NCBI GenBank assembly: GCA_922989275.2
Contig: OV277862.1
Coordinates: forward strand, 44,169,786-44,233,785
Length of the DNA stretch: 64,000 nucleotides
Source: Gari tellinella
Taxonomy: Eukaryota > Mollusca > Bivalvia > Cardiida > Psammobiidae
Reading direction: 5' to 3'
Below, in pieces: positions 44,239-55,694 of this stretch (position 1 is the stretch's first letter; each line of letters begins with the position of its first letter). The position numbers and the translations under genes were made by a program. The notes below the pieces were generated by a model that had not been told where the DNA came from, made no database searches, and saw only the letters and a list, made by a program, of their open reading frames with translations.

Positions 44239-44650
44239 TAGCTCACCTGAGCTAGCTCATTGTGAGCTTTTGCAATCCTTGAATGTCCGGCGTGCGTCGT
44301 CAACAATTTTAGTGTTTACACTCTAGAGGCCACAATATTTATCCAATCTTTCTCAAACTTGCCCAGATTGTATATTACCACAAGAGCTGGAATAAGTTTA
44401 ATTACTGTTGAAGTCGGACTAATAGATCAAGAGTTATCTACCTTTGATTTGCTGAAAATGTCATATTTATTAACAGTGTTTACACTCTAGAGGCCACAAC
44501 TTTTATCCAATCTACCTCAAATTTGCTCAGATTGTATATGACCAAACAAGTTTGGATGAGTTTGATAATGGTTGAAATCAGAATAATAGGTCAAGAGTAA
44601 TCTACCTTTGAATTGCTGAAAATGCCATATTTAAGGGTGTTTACACTCTA
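44239..44650 (-). repeat. Minisatellite-cored element, reverse copy of 39141-39775
   Basis: It begins TTTAGCTCACCTGAGCTAGC and then has about three units with GTGTTTACACTCTAGAGGCC, CTCAAACTTGCCCAGATTG and ATCTACCTTTGAATTGCTG. Together with 39141-39775 it forms a large inverted pair 4.5 kb apart. Confidence 0.7.
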
Positions 44651-44973
44651 GCTGCCACACTTTTTTATCTAATCCAGTTTAGAGGGGTTCCACTGTATTC
44701 ATTTTCTAATTGGTCTGAAGTATGACTGTTCTATAACACCCCTCTGATCTTGGTGTACACTCTACACTTTTTGCATAAGACAAGCATACTCTCCACAGGC
44801 GTACTGTTTGTAACAGACAAGTTAACTTGTCAACAGGGTTGATTTGTGGTAATAACATTCATTTGTGAAGTTTGAAGTGACATGCTTGAAGTATAAATTG
44901 CAAATCAGGATCATAAGGAACATCTTTTGGCTGATATTCTAAATCCAATTTGAATATTATCATGTATAATCGT

Positions 44974-45245
44974 TTAACCCTTTACCCCATAGCCTGTTTC
45001 TAGTTTTGAAGACAGGTGACCACTTAAACTAAAGGACTTAATGCGCCTTTAGGCACGTTCAGCTTTACTTTCAGTCTGCTTTTAAAGCTAGTACTTGCTA
45101 GGATATAGAAAATAATTTCCTTACAGTTACTCGGGTACTAAATGTTTATGACTGAACAAAATTCTAATTTAGAACTATTTTCTTTGCTGGAGGAATAAAC
45201 TGAATGTGCTAAAAAGGCGCATCTATATATAGGGGAAAGGGTTAA
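44974..45245 (+). mobile_element. TTAACCC-type hairpin MITE, copy with worn core
   Basis: The left end is TTAACCCTTTACCCC and the right end GGGGAAAGGGTTAA, 272 bp. The central stem is degraded (ACTTAATGCGCCTTTAGGC, GTTCAGCTTTACTTTCAG). Confidence 0.75.
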
Positions 45246-46430
45246 TTAAGCCACTGTGTCCTGATCGAGTTATTCAGCTCTGAAGCTCAAAATGGATAAG
45301 TTCAGTTTTTGATTAAAACTAGAACTGATTAAGTCAATTTTTTAGTCATATCAAAGCACATTTTACATAATTATATGATTTAAACAATTTATCATGGTAA
45401 AAACAGTCCTGATCCTAATCAGAGGCAAAACAGTGCAGACACTTAAGGACCCCTCTGATTAGGTTCAAGAGGACAAGTGTACACTCCAGTCCAGAGGTAC
45501 ATTGTTTGTAACCGACAAGTAAAACTTGTCAATAATGTGAAGTATGAATCACAATTTTTCCATATCAAATAGTTTTTGCCTGAATAAAAAACCTTCCTTT
45601 TTTAAATTATTTAAGCCCCTAAGTAACTTGGTGTTTGATCTGGATCCACACTGAACTGTAAATATAAAATGATGACTTTAAGGGTTTACATGTTGTGATT
45701 ATGCTGTTGTTAAAATGTGTCTGGTAGTGTTATGTGCTGTAATAACATTTGCAAACCCTGTAAATTCTGATCAGATCCCGAGTTACTGGGTGTTTAATAG
45801 TGATTGCAAATGAGTTTATTAATGATGTTCAGTTGTGTGAAGAATTTTTATGTTGTCAATCAAGCTGCGGTTATCATATGTTTGGTGCTGTGACTAACAG
45901 TTGCAAACAGTGTAGATTCAGATCAGGTGCCAAATTACTGTTTTGACTTGGATCCATTCAGAGCTCCAGATAAGGGGAGTATTTGAAATTTTCAAAAACT
46001 AAAATCTTTGTATCTGAATCAAATTCTACAATGTCACAATTCATTTGACTCTCTCATAGAATTTGGTGCTGAAATGGGTGAGAAATGTTGGTTTTGTTAA
46101 GTTTACTCCCTCTAATTTTACCTCCAATGAGCAACAACCCCTTTACAATGGCAATATTTCATGGCCCCAAAAGAGTGTTGCTTTGCAGTGATTATACTGT
46201 ATGTCAAAAAGACAGACTTTTAAGGCCTATGTTTTCTCTGCAGGTGTCAATTGACCTGTTTATTCTGGATGGGTGACCCCACATACCAGATACAGTTATT
46301 ACATAATATTACCCAGCTGCACCATGACCTAGAGCAGCAAAGCTAGGGTGACTAATTGTGTAATTGTTGTAGAGATAAGATAGTTTCTTATAAGTTATAT
46401 GAATGCCAAGTTTGCAGAAGAGTTACCCTT
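45246..46430. other. No gene; several GGATCC/TGATCA hairpin relics
   Basis: Relics are at about 45400-45470, 45640-45660, 45762-45800 and 45896-45968 (TTGCAAACAGTGTAGATTC, GATCAGGTGCCAAATTAC, TTGGATCC). The open frame at 46085-46276 shows no domain. Confidence 0.45.
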
Positions 46431-46433
46431 TAC

Positions 46434-46470
46434 CCACTAGCCTGTTTCTAGTTTTGAACACAGGTGCATC
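46434..46470 (+). mobile_element. TTAACCC-type MITE left fragment
   Basis: ACCCTTTACCCACTAGCCTG, TTTCTAGTTTTGAACACAG, cut at 46470 by the twin repeat. Confidence 0.6.
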
Positions 46471-47210
46471 CAACTCAACTCAACTCAACTCAACTCAATT
46501 TTATTTCGGCTTTGGTTCACAATTAACATGAACAGCTAAAGCATCAAGTAATATACATACATAATAAAGAATATCAAAATAGGTTGTGTCAGTGAGGTCT
46601 TATAAGGATCAAAAGTAATTATCATTTAAGTATAGGAAACGACTACTATATCAAATACTTGCATTTGTATTTAAAGGGCATTTTACTCATCCGTTTGGAT
46701 CCTGACCAGTCATCCTGTGTCTGAATGACTGTTCTGGATCCAAACCGTCATTCTGTTGTTTATATTTCGAAAAAGAAAAATACAGCTTATATCTTTATTT
46801 ACTTAAATTTTGTATTATACTAAACATCTATATGTAATTAGCACTAATGTAATTGTAGATAGGGCGCATATGAGAAACAAACTGCTTATAGCACGGATAG
46901 GGACTCTGAGTTAATATAATCATTGATGAAAACTGATTGGATGCAGATAAAACGCCGATTTATTTAGAGTCTTATCTGGATCTAAACCGAATGTTAAGAG
47001 AAATAAAATATTACATTTTAGACATACCGGGTATACCGTATGAGAAGATATCATATCGAGTTCTAAGCCATACACAAGAGAGTAGAAATGCTTTTTTTTT
47101 TACGAACCATATCGCCACTCTTGTGTAAGACGTAATCTGATAAATGGCCGCATACAAAATATTTATGTACATCATTTGATTTACATCTATACATGTACAA
47201 ACAAAGATAC
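46471..47210. repeat. About 700-bp twin repeat, copy 2
   Basis: It matches 14083-14790. It begins with five CAACT-type repeats, which are more numerous than in copy 1, and interrupts a hairpin MITE. The frame at 46937-47128 (TPIYLESYLDLNRMLREIKY ..) is also open in copy 1. Confidence 0.7.
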
Positions 47211-47255
47211 ATTCGTTACTGCAAATTAATACTACATTCAATTATTCTGCATATG

Positions 47256-47570
47256 AATAACTCTTTACCCCATAGCCTGTTTTTAGTATTAAAGATAGTT
47301 GATTACTTCAAAGCCTCAAAGCAGGTTGAAGGTAAAACAAAATGTGCCTCGAGGCAAATTCTGCTTTACTTTCAGCCTGCTTTATGCTACCACCTGCTAG
47401 GATATAGAACATATTTATTAAAATACATATTCTTAACGGTTATAAATTGTAACTATTTACTTCATTGGAGGAATAAATAAAAGGTGTAAAAAGGGGTAAT
47501 GGGTTAAAGCAGGTTGGAAGTAATTTAAAGCAGAATGTGCTTTGCTTTCTAAATGCTGTAAGCTAACATC
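47256..47570 (+). mobile_element. TTAACCC-type hairpin MITE plus a second hairpin
   Basis: The full element spans 47256-47507 (AATAACTCTTTACCCC to GGGGTAATGGGTTAA) with hairpin 47318-47385. A second, partial hairpin (AAAGCAGGTTGGAAG, CAGAATGTGCTTTGC) follows directly at 47505-47565. Confidence 0.75.
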
Positions 47571-47812
47571 TGCTAGAATAAAGAATATATAAATTATATA
47601 TATATTTCTTATCATGGTACATATTTATGACACTAGACAGTATAAAGTGGAGTTATTTTCTTTTTTTCGAACAGTGAAAGATATTATTTAGCATAAATTT
47701 CTTATTTTGCATACATTCATGAAGAAAAATTGGGAACTTTTCTCTTCAAAGGACTTTCAAAGTGAATAAAAGAATGGCGTTTTAACAAATTAGCCCTGAA
47801 ATTGGCCGAGTT

Positions 47813-49270
47813 GGCCCGGGGATTGTAGGAAAAAATGCCAGAGGTAAATATGCCATTAGAAAACGGAAAATATGCCATAAGTAAAAATGCCATAGGTCCA
47901 TATATCTTTTTTTAATAATTATGTATATTAATATGATTTATAAGGTTATAAGTACTTATCAAACAACATATTGAGGGTACTAATGAAGTGGTCTTGTAGA
48001 TTTAACGCAAAATGGGTAGATTTATTTATTGAAAGTAATATTTATATTTAGAAGAGAGTGCCTAGAAATTTTTTATAACACATATATTTGGTTAAATTAT
48101 ATTGTAGAGTATATAATATTTTAATATGAATTCATGCTTAACTATCAATGTCAGACCATGATCATGATCCAAACTATAAAACACGTTTTTTGATCATGTC
48201 ACAAAGCCAGCCAGCAAGTTATGGTAAGATTATACCAGACTGCAGGTGTTAATCCCCACTTAATTATGACACTTGACACATAACTCATTCAACCATGAAA
48301 CTCGTAATGGACAGTTCAAATTAAGACTAGTCCATTTTTTGATAGTTTAGGGTTGATGTTAACAATATATTGCAAAATAACAAACTGTGCAGAACCTGAC
48401 TGCTTTTCTGAAACAGTCTAAATACAGGTCAGATGCCAATTTATTTGTTTTCTTATCTGAATCTACACTGTTTGCAAATGTTATTCCAGTTGTATAGCAA
48501 AGCAATGGTAGATAGGATAGACATCTCCGTGTAGAATAGAGTGTGATCTGGATCCATACTGTTTGCAAATATAACTCTTATGCATGTTTCTCTCAAGACT
48601 CCCTCTCTCTCTTTCTGTCTCTCACAAGGATCTGATCTGAATCCAAACTGTTTGCTAAAACAACTCTAATGTATGTTTCTCTCAAGACTCCCTCTCTTTC
48701 TTTCTCAAATTCTGTCTCTCCCAAGGATCTGATCTGAATCCAAACTGTTTGCTAAAACAACTCTAATGTATGTTTCTCTCAAGACTCCCTCTCTTTCTTT
48801 CTGACTCTCTCAAGGATCTGATCTGAATCCAAACTGTTTGAAAATAAAACTCCTGCTCTCTGTCCAATTTTATTCTAAATAGCTAACTGATTTTTGAAAT
48901 GATAAAAAACACACGTATTCGTGCCAAACAGTTTGGATCCTGATCCGACACTGACAGTCTACTATGAGCATGTCTTTTTCAAATGGATGATGCATACACT
49001 TAATACCAATTAGTTCCATTTTTATGTTCTTTTATCAAACTTTTTTTTTAAAGTTTCACTCAATTATCAAAATAAAATATCAATATGTTGCTTCAGAAGT
49101 TCTTATAACTTGATAAAAAATATTATAATACAATAAATTTCATATTTTATTTATAAACCTATGGCATTTTTTCCTCTGGCATTTTTACCTATGGCATATT
49201 TTCCGTTTTCTTATGGCATTTTTACCTCTGGCATTTTTTCCTATGGCATTTTTTCCACACACCGGCCCGG
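47813..49270. mobile_element. 1.45-kb TIR element with repeated ATGCC subterminal motifs
   Basis: The left end has GGCCCGGGGATTGTAGG and then AAAAAATGCCAGAGG, ATATGCCATTAGAAAACGG and AAAAATGCCATAGG. The right end is the inverse with extra motif copies, ending CCACACACCGGCCCGGG. The inverted region is about 75 bp or more. The interior is AT-rich and holds CT-rich tandem units (48541-48850) but no transposase. Confidence 0.7.
48541..48850. repeat. About 110-120-bp tandem units with CT-rich and GATCTGAATCC parts
   Basis: Three to four units each hold ATGTATGTTTCTCTCAAGAC, CCCTCTCTTTCTTTCT and GATCTGATCTGAATCC followed by AAACTGTTTGC. Each unit thus contains one arm of the GGATCC-type hairpin family. 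Confidence 0.7.
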
Positions 49271-49320
49271 GTCTTGCTTATACAGGTCTGGATTTTGTCC
49301 CTCCCTGAGACTGTAAATGA

Positions 49321-51509
49321 GGGGTTATGGTCAAAGCGTACCATGGTTAAAACAATTGCATAAGTGTACCATTTTTAGTGGAAGCGTACCATTGTATATA
49401 AAAAATGTCAATACGTTTTAAGTGATTATTGGTGGCAATTTATCCGTTACACACTGATAATCAGTGTATAAACACGATTCACATGTATAAATATGCTTTT
49501 AAGTAGTTCATCGACCCTGATCATAATTATATGCATACTAACCAATAGTTTACGTCTACTTTCCCTAAAGATTTTCCCGTAAAACATTTATTTCACACCT
49601 ATAAACACTGTAAAAACATGATTTACCTTCACAAATATGTTATTAAAGATATTTCCTCAGTCCATTGATGGGGTCAATGTCCCCCCCCCTCCCCATTTGT
49701 TCTCGATCGGATACGTGAAAAAGCATGCAACATAAGCTGCCAGCGGGTATACCAATCTCAGTTTACCTGGTGAGGCCCAGATAAACTCATGCTCTAGAGG
49801 CTTTTCAATGATAATTTCTAACCAAACTATCAAATATATAGATCAGGTCTCACATGAGAATAATAAATTGCTTCAATGACTCTTTGCTACCTGCATGTGC
49901 ACAAACCCATGCTTTTTGCAAGGAAATTGTCTGGCAAGGCGTTATGACTGAAAGTTCGTCAGGAAATGTCTTTAAGTAGCTAGAAATTGTTTGGATGCTG
50001 ATCATATAAATGCTTAAGCTGTCCAATATTTTATGTAAATTATCTACTTACCTAATACTAGAGATTTCCCTGTTACATGTACAGTGTTATTTACATTCAT
50101 CTCTCACCTATAATCACTGTTAATCCCAAACTGGTTAAAATAAAATTTATATTTATAAGCAGACGACTCAAACCTTTTTCAAATTTTGGATCCACCATGG
50201 ATCATCCTGATCAAATCTTTAAAGCCGCTAAAAACCAGTGAACCACCTTTTCACGGATGCAAGATTTCTTTTCAAGCATTGTGGATCCTTACCAGAAGCT
50301 GTTTAAAGCGGCGACTAATCAGGATCGACAATGGTTGACATTTATTCTATTTGTTTTAGATTTAGAACAGAAGACTTTCGTTTTCAAGTAGTTTGGATCC
50401 TGATCAACAGCCGCGTAACCACTACCTTTTCAGGGATGAAAGATTTACTTTCAAGCATTTTAGAAAATTTAGATCCTGATCAGAAGCCGTTTATAGCGGC
50501 GTCTGCTCAGGATTCACAATGATTGACACTTAGTTTTAGAACATACAATATTTGCTTAACTGCATTATAAAAATATTATATATTTAGATTACTTTTTGAA
50601 CAGTTGGGATCTTGATCAGAAGCTGTGTAAAATAAAGACTATCTTATGCAAGGATGCAAAATTAAGGGGTCTTTGTACGGTGGTGTATGATCAGGATCCA
50701 CACAATTGCTGACACTAATATTTATATTTCAAAGATAATGTGGTGCATGGGTGCACAATATACCTTCCTGATCAGAATCAATTTACGGCGACGTCTGGTC
50801 GGGATTGACATAATTGTTGACACTAGTCTAGTATTTAATATATTTCGAAAAGTTAACTTTGAGTCTAACTGATCATCCACGGAATTATACACTCACGGAA
50901 TCGAAACCTAGCACTATATCCCAAATCTCGTGCGGCGCAAACGAGATTTCGGGAGACTTGATTAATGTCTAACGGTAGTCAATATGATTAATGTCTGTAA
51001 GCATTATTCACGGCTATATATTCCCGTGATTTGATAGGAATGTCTACCAACTCGTTTAAATCCAATAAAATGTCAATAAATACACGCGACTCTGTAAATT
51101 TCCCATCCAAAAATGGCAGACAACGAGGCAAAAAAGTGAAGATGTTGTCACGTGACACATGATCTCGCAAAATTCAACCGCCCCGATAGCCCAGACGCTT
51201 GTCTATCAAACTTCGCTGAGTTGCGATTCCGTCTTGTATAAATCCGTGGATCATCTACCACAATGGCAAATTTGTTCCTAATTACTAAATTTTCAAAGGA
51301 TTAATATGTTGCGTCTGGTAAGAAATATCCAGGCGTATGTAAAATAAATGACTTGTGATATTTACAGGTAAATAATGTGTGAAATCAATCAATTATCAGC
51401 TAATAAGATATGGAAATTTTCCCCAATATAAATCCATTATTTGGTACGCTTCGACCCAAAATGGTACGTTTTGACTCGGTTCGCTTTTTATGGCTTTGAC
51501 CATAACCCC
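49321..51509. mobile_element. 2189-bp TIR element, GGGGTTATGGTCAAAGC ends, TGA target duplication
   Basis: Perfect 17-bp inverted ends GGGGTTATGGTCAAAGC are flanked by TGA on both sides (49318-49320, 51510-51512). Inner repeats of GTACCAT/AAGCGTACC type occur near both ends. The interior contains a run of hairpin relics (50285-50830) and no recognised transposase. A 3-bp duplication with GG-starting ends would fit PIF/Harbinger or CACTA types; this is inference. Confidence 0.75.
50285..50830. repeat. Cluster of GGATCC/TGATCA hairpins
   Basis: At least five arm pairs: TTTGGATCCTGATCAACAGC, AGATCCTGATCAGAAGCCG, GCGTCTGCTCAGGATTCACA, TGATCAGGATCCACAC and ACGTCTGGTCGGGATTGACA. Spacing is about 100-110 bp, with ATTGTTGACACT- and TTTAGA-rich linkers. 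Confidence 0.65.
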
Positions 51510-51514
51510 TGACA

Positions 51515-53225
51515 CTTCAACTTTATACTGCTTTACAATCGTAATCGATTATTACAAGGATAAACATTTTTGCACAGAGTAGATACAGAGTGTCTAGATC
51601 TACTCCTGAAGATTATCATTATGGATCGATTTAAAATTTTAAGTGTGTGATACAGACCATAAGTCAGGATCCAATATCATTTATATTGGTAGGTTTTTTT
51701 TGTTCTTCAAAAAAATAAACAGACGTTGCGTAAACTATTTTTGGAGGGGAAACCAAACATTACCGCCATTGACCCGTTTACCGTGGACATCCTATTACCG
51801 GTGACTTCCGAGTATTATGTGTAAAATCGTAACTTCCGTTTATCTTTCGGCTGCTGCTCAAGACTAATGTGTATAAAGCAAAAAAAAACTTTCCTAAAGG
51901 GAAAGTGTGCATTTTTTTATTAATTACGCAAGATAAATAATTTTCTCCCCATATAAAACCATTTAACCTATTTGTATAATGTGACATATTCCATTGCCCC
52001 CACTGTGAAAAAATGTGACGGAAAATATTACAACTTTTCAGTTAAAAATTATGTTAACAGATAGCCTTTCTTAATAATGTTTGATAGAAGTTCAAGCCGA
52101 TACCTGAAAATTATTCCGGGTGTCATTTTACCTCATCACCGATAATAGGACGAGTAACCAAAACAAACATGGCGGCGCACTCGCTACAGTTGACTATGAT
52201 TATTTATGTCAAATTATGGGTGTATTTATATATTAAAGCTGAAAATCATAAAGAAATGTTTACTTTATCTGTTTAATATATTTTTTAGTTAAAAACCTTA
52301 TTAATTGATGAGAAATAGTCAGACGAATCCTTAGATCACCGGAAATTGGGTGAACCAGGATAAATCTGATCTTACAGTACAATACATCGTCATCGGATGT
52401 GTTATATTACTTACCAAAGAAAGACCAGTGAACTGATCTGATGAGGTTTGCTCTTGTCGCATCATCTCGCATGTTGTTTTGAATCTTTTCTGTAACAATC
52501 CGTCCGTTATAGATCTTTATTTTGTCACTTTTTGAATTTTGCGAGCTGCGAATCCGGAAATGGATTTTTCTATATGGCTTCCGGATTTGTATTCCTGCGA
52601 ATATGAAAACGGGAACCAAAACATTTCGCGCTGTAGCCCAGCTGCTTTCGCGAGTCAGTGCTGAACGGGGAACCAGAAGATTTTAAACTACTATGGCGCG
52701 TTCACCTCAGCATCTCACCCAGTAGCATCAGCATGAAATGGTCGATTCTTAAATAAGTTCTGCGTAAATCGCACCTGTTTGTATACGGAGAGGCAAGGAA
52801 GAGATGTTAGCCATGAGAATTTGGAGGAAACTCTCCATTTTTGCAGGTAAATAGAATTGAATTCGCATTGCGATTTTTAGTTTGTTTATCACCAGTTTCG
52901 ACGCCATTAAGCGATAAACTCGCCGTATTTTCATTCAACTTTTTAACTTGGTATCAGGGCAGCGATGGGAATAGATCTTTCCACATAAACGTTTTGGTGA
53001 AAAGTAGGATACGCCCAATCTCGGAATTTTCAGATTCAGAATCCGAGTCCAATCGTCCCAAAACTAAATCGGACCGGGTGAAATCGGCCCAATAATATGC
53101 CGGGTCAAATCATTCCGATATTGTTAATTTGTATAGATATTGTCTTCATTAACTGAATCTATTATTGGTTCAATTTTTGAAGTTTTGATAGAGAAAATAT
53201 TGATAAAAGTGTAAACTTGTTTGAC
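51515..53225. other. No recognised gene
   Basis: Mixed AT-rich and moderately GC sequence. ACAAACATGGCGGCGCACTC at 52163-52182 looks like a 5' exon start but leads to a stop after about 35 codons without a clear donor. 53065-53170 shares GTGAAATCGGCCCAATAAT and CTATTATTGGTTCA-type motifs with 10037-10125. Confidence 0.35.
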
Positions 53226-53254
53226 TCCTTATCAGATTCAAATGCGATTCGAAA

Positions 53255-53560
53255 CAATATACTGGCTGCGTGGCTTAATGCAGGGCTTCCATTTTCTTTC
53301 TTTCTCTATATACTGCTACACGCCCCTTTCGGGTATTACGAGCAGGGGCACATTTTAGGTGCACCAATGGGACTGTACCCGGCCGGTCACTTTATCCTGA
53401 CACCGACGAACCAGTCGTAATGCTAACCCGAAATCCTGAGCGCCAAGGAGGGAAGCCATTACTACCAATTGTTAAGTCTTTGGTTTGACCCGGCCGGGTA
53501 TTGAACCCACAACCTCCCGCACTGCAAGCGGACGCTCTACCACTAAGCCACGCAGCCGGT
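53255..53560 (-). mobile_element. SINE family C (tRNA-Cys-like head), copy 1
   Basis: The reverse strand starts GGCTGCGTGGCTTAGTGG (A box TGGCTTAGTGG, 53540-53550). It has an anticodon arm CCGCTTGCAGTGCGG with anticodon GCA, and B box GGTTCAATACC at 53497-53507. The body holds AATGGCTTCCCTCC and ACTGGTTCGTCGGTGTC and ends near GCGTGTAGCAGTATATAGAG. At the tail end the + strand again reads GGCTGCGTGGCTTAATG (53262), an inverted partial copy of the head. Confidence 0.8.
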
Positions 53561-53619
53561 CCATTTCCCTGGTCCTCGGGATTTTTGTTCTAATTCTTCG
53601 GATTTTTATTCCAACAAAT

Positions 53620-53734
53620 GGAAGCTTAAACAGGCTGAAAATAAAGCAGAATGCGCCTCATGCGCATTCTGTTTTACTTTCAACCTGCTTTAAGCATCAC
53701 ATGTCTTAAAAACTAGAAACATACTATGGGTTAA
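53620..53734 (-). mobile_element. Hairpin MITE fragment, reverse
   Basis: Hairpin 53627-53697 (AAATAAAGCAGAATGCGCC / GCGCATTCTGTTTTACTTTC), then AAAACTAGAAACATACTATG and GGGTTAA, the TTAACCC end in reverse. Confidence 0.65.
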
Positions 53735-53999
53735 CAGGGCTGCCATAGCTCCAGATGTTTCCTTAATCTTCTGATTTTTTTCTAGTACACCATAGCTTAA
53801 AATAAAGCAGGCTGAAAGTAAAGCAAAATGTGCCATAAGGCGCATTCTGCTTTACTTTCAGCCTGCTTTAAGCAGCCATGTGTCAGCAAAAATAGAAACA
53901 GGCGATGGGGAAAAGGTATGATTTGTAAAATTGCACTTGAAAAATTCAAATTTGGAAATCTTAGCATTTTTTATTTCAACTTAACTTATGGCAGCCCTG
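53735..53999 (+). mobile_element. CAGGGCTGCC-type MITE with nested hairpin, copy 2
   Basis: The ends are CAGGGCTGCCATAG and CTTATGGCAGCCCTG, 265 bp, with GGTTAA present just outside both ends. The central hairpin 53801-53872 is nearly perfect (GCTGAAAGTAAAGCAAAATG.. CATTCTGCTTTACTTTCAGC). Confidence 0.8.
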
Positions 54000-54012
54000 G
54001 GTTAAAGGTATA

Positions 54013-55625
54013 CCCGGCTGTACTTTTTCCTAGGTTTTATGAAAAAAAAACCATGGAAAAAACCACGGAGTATTCGGACGGTCATATTACAAAAACCTTG
54101 GAAAAAAGACGAGAAAACCTTAGAAAATACAAGACCTTGGTTTTTACATGGTTTGACAAAATACCTCGGAAAAGTTTACGAGGAATCCTTGTAAAATATT
54201 TAATTTCCAAGGTTTTCTCCAAAAAACCACGGAAACAAAAAATCCTCGGAAAAGTTTACGAGGAATCCTTGTAAAATATTTAGGAAAAAACCATGGAAAT
54301 ATTAGAACCATTTTACGTGGTTTCGACAAAATACCATGGAAAAGTATATATATACGAGGAATAGTTAACTACTAGTGGGTGGGGTACCACATGCTTTTGT
54401 TTGTATCATGTAAATATCCAAAATATATTATGATCATGATAAAATTGTATTTATGTAAGTTATGTAACTTACCATGAATCTTTTGTCAGGAGTCTGAACT
54501 GTGTGTGGTTTGGAGTCTTTAATTTTTGCCACATTCACATTTTAAAGTATAGATAAACTTACTTACTTAATCCTGATTTGATTTGTCATCTGCTGCGGGT
54601 GTCCCAGCATCTGGGGTAGGCAGCAGGCGGCTAGTTTGTCTGATACTTGATCTCCAAGCAGCTCTGTCGAGTGGGTTAACATCTAGGTTGCATGCATTAA
54701 TGTCAGCTTTAACACAATCTGACCATGATTTTCTTGGTCTCCCACGCAGTCTTGGGCTCTGAATCTCCATGTTGGTGATGGACTTAATAGAGGAAGTGGA
54801 TCTAACGACATGTCCATACCATCTAAGGCGCCTAGAGCGTAAGGCAGCTGTCACCTCCTGTAACCCAAGCCTGGTACACAACAAATGGGTTGGAATGTCA
54901 TCATGGGGCTTGGCGCCATAGATCCATCTGATCATTGCTCTGTCATTTCTGCGTAGCCGCTGTAAGTCTGGAGCTGTCGGGGCCCATGTTTCGCTACCAT
55001 GGAGAAGAGCAGAGCGGACACAGGTGTCAAACACTTTCCCACGGTTTGTGAGGGAGATGTGTTTGGATGTCAATATTGGCAGGAGCTTTCTGAATTTACC
55101 CCAGGCAGACAACTTAAATCTCTGACCTCTGACCTCTGATTGTTGTGAGCTGGTGTCCTGGGTGTGTATAATATTCACTGTTTTGTGAAACTTACAATTG
55201 TAGCAAATATTACTTATATTTATAATTCACTAAGTTGTACTTCCAAGGTTTTTCCGTGCTGGAAAATGTCTAAGTACAATTTTTACGAGGTGCAAATTGT
55301 TTAAGTTATTATTTTACAAGGATTTTCCGTGCTAAAAAATGGTTAAGTTCTTATTTCCGAGATTGTTCCGTGTTTATTTTTGCCAAAGTCCAATTTTTCC
55401 GAGCTTTTGCCAAGGTTTTAAGAGTTTCCAAGGTTTTTTCTTGATATTTACGTGGTATTTTTGTTCATAAGCATGCATAAACCATGGAAATTTTGGTGAC
55501 TAAACAAAAACCTTGGAAATTGTTACGAATAACCATGGAACTTTTAGAATTCCATGTAAATTCCACGTAAATTATTCATATTCCATGGAAATTTTACACT
55601 GAACCTTGGAAAAAGTACAGCCGGG
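54013..55625. mobile_element. CCATGG-rich TIR element split by an RTE-like LINE
   Basis: The inverted ends are CCCGGCTGTACTTTTTCC and GGAAAAAGTACAGCCGGG (perfect over 18 bp). The interior on both sides of the LINE fragment is built of diverged short motifs ACCATGGAAA, ACCTTGGAAA, CCTCGGAAA and ACCACGGAAA. The long open frame at 53828-54274 is a by-product of these repeats. Confidence 0.75.
54560..55170 (-). pseudogene. RTE-like LINE, C-terminal fragment
   Basis: A 203-codon minus-strand frame reads LSAWGKFRKLLPILTSKHIS, RGKVFDTCVRSALLHGSETW, LQRLRRNDRAMIRWIYGAKP and LRSRRLRWYGHVVRSTSS, with RGRPRKSWSDCVKADI and the ending SRLLPTPDAGTPAADDKS. This is the region after the RT in RTE-type LINEs. 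The RT itself is missing. The 3' end at about 54548 is an AAGTAAGT-type short repeat, as expected. The frame is intact, so the insertion is fairly recent. It has no independent function. Confidence 0.8.
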
Positions 55626-55639
55626 TTAAATCCGGAAAA

Positions 55640-55694
55640 TTGAAAAATTTCAAAATCTTAGCAGTTACAATGTTATCAACTTATGGCAGGCCTG
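55640..55694 (+). mobile_element. CAGGGCTGCC-type MITE, right end
   Basis: AAATTTCAAAATCTTAGCAG and AACTTATGGCAGGCCTG match the right end of 53735-53999. It runs directly into SINE C at about 55690. Confidence 0.6.

Noticed and set aside
52171..52280. ATGGCGGC start as a first coding exon
   Set aside because: It reaches a stop after about 35 codons and no consensus donor was found before it.
53828..54274. 148-codon open frame
   Set aside because: It spans the end of a MITE and the CCATGG micro-repeats of the next element.
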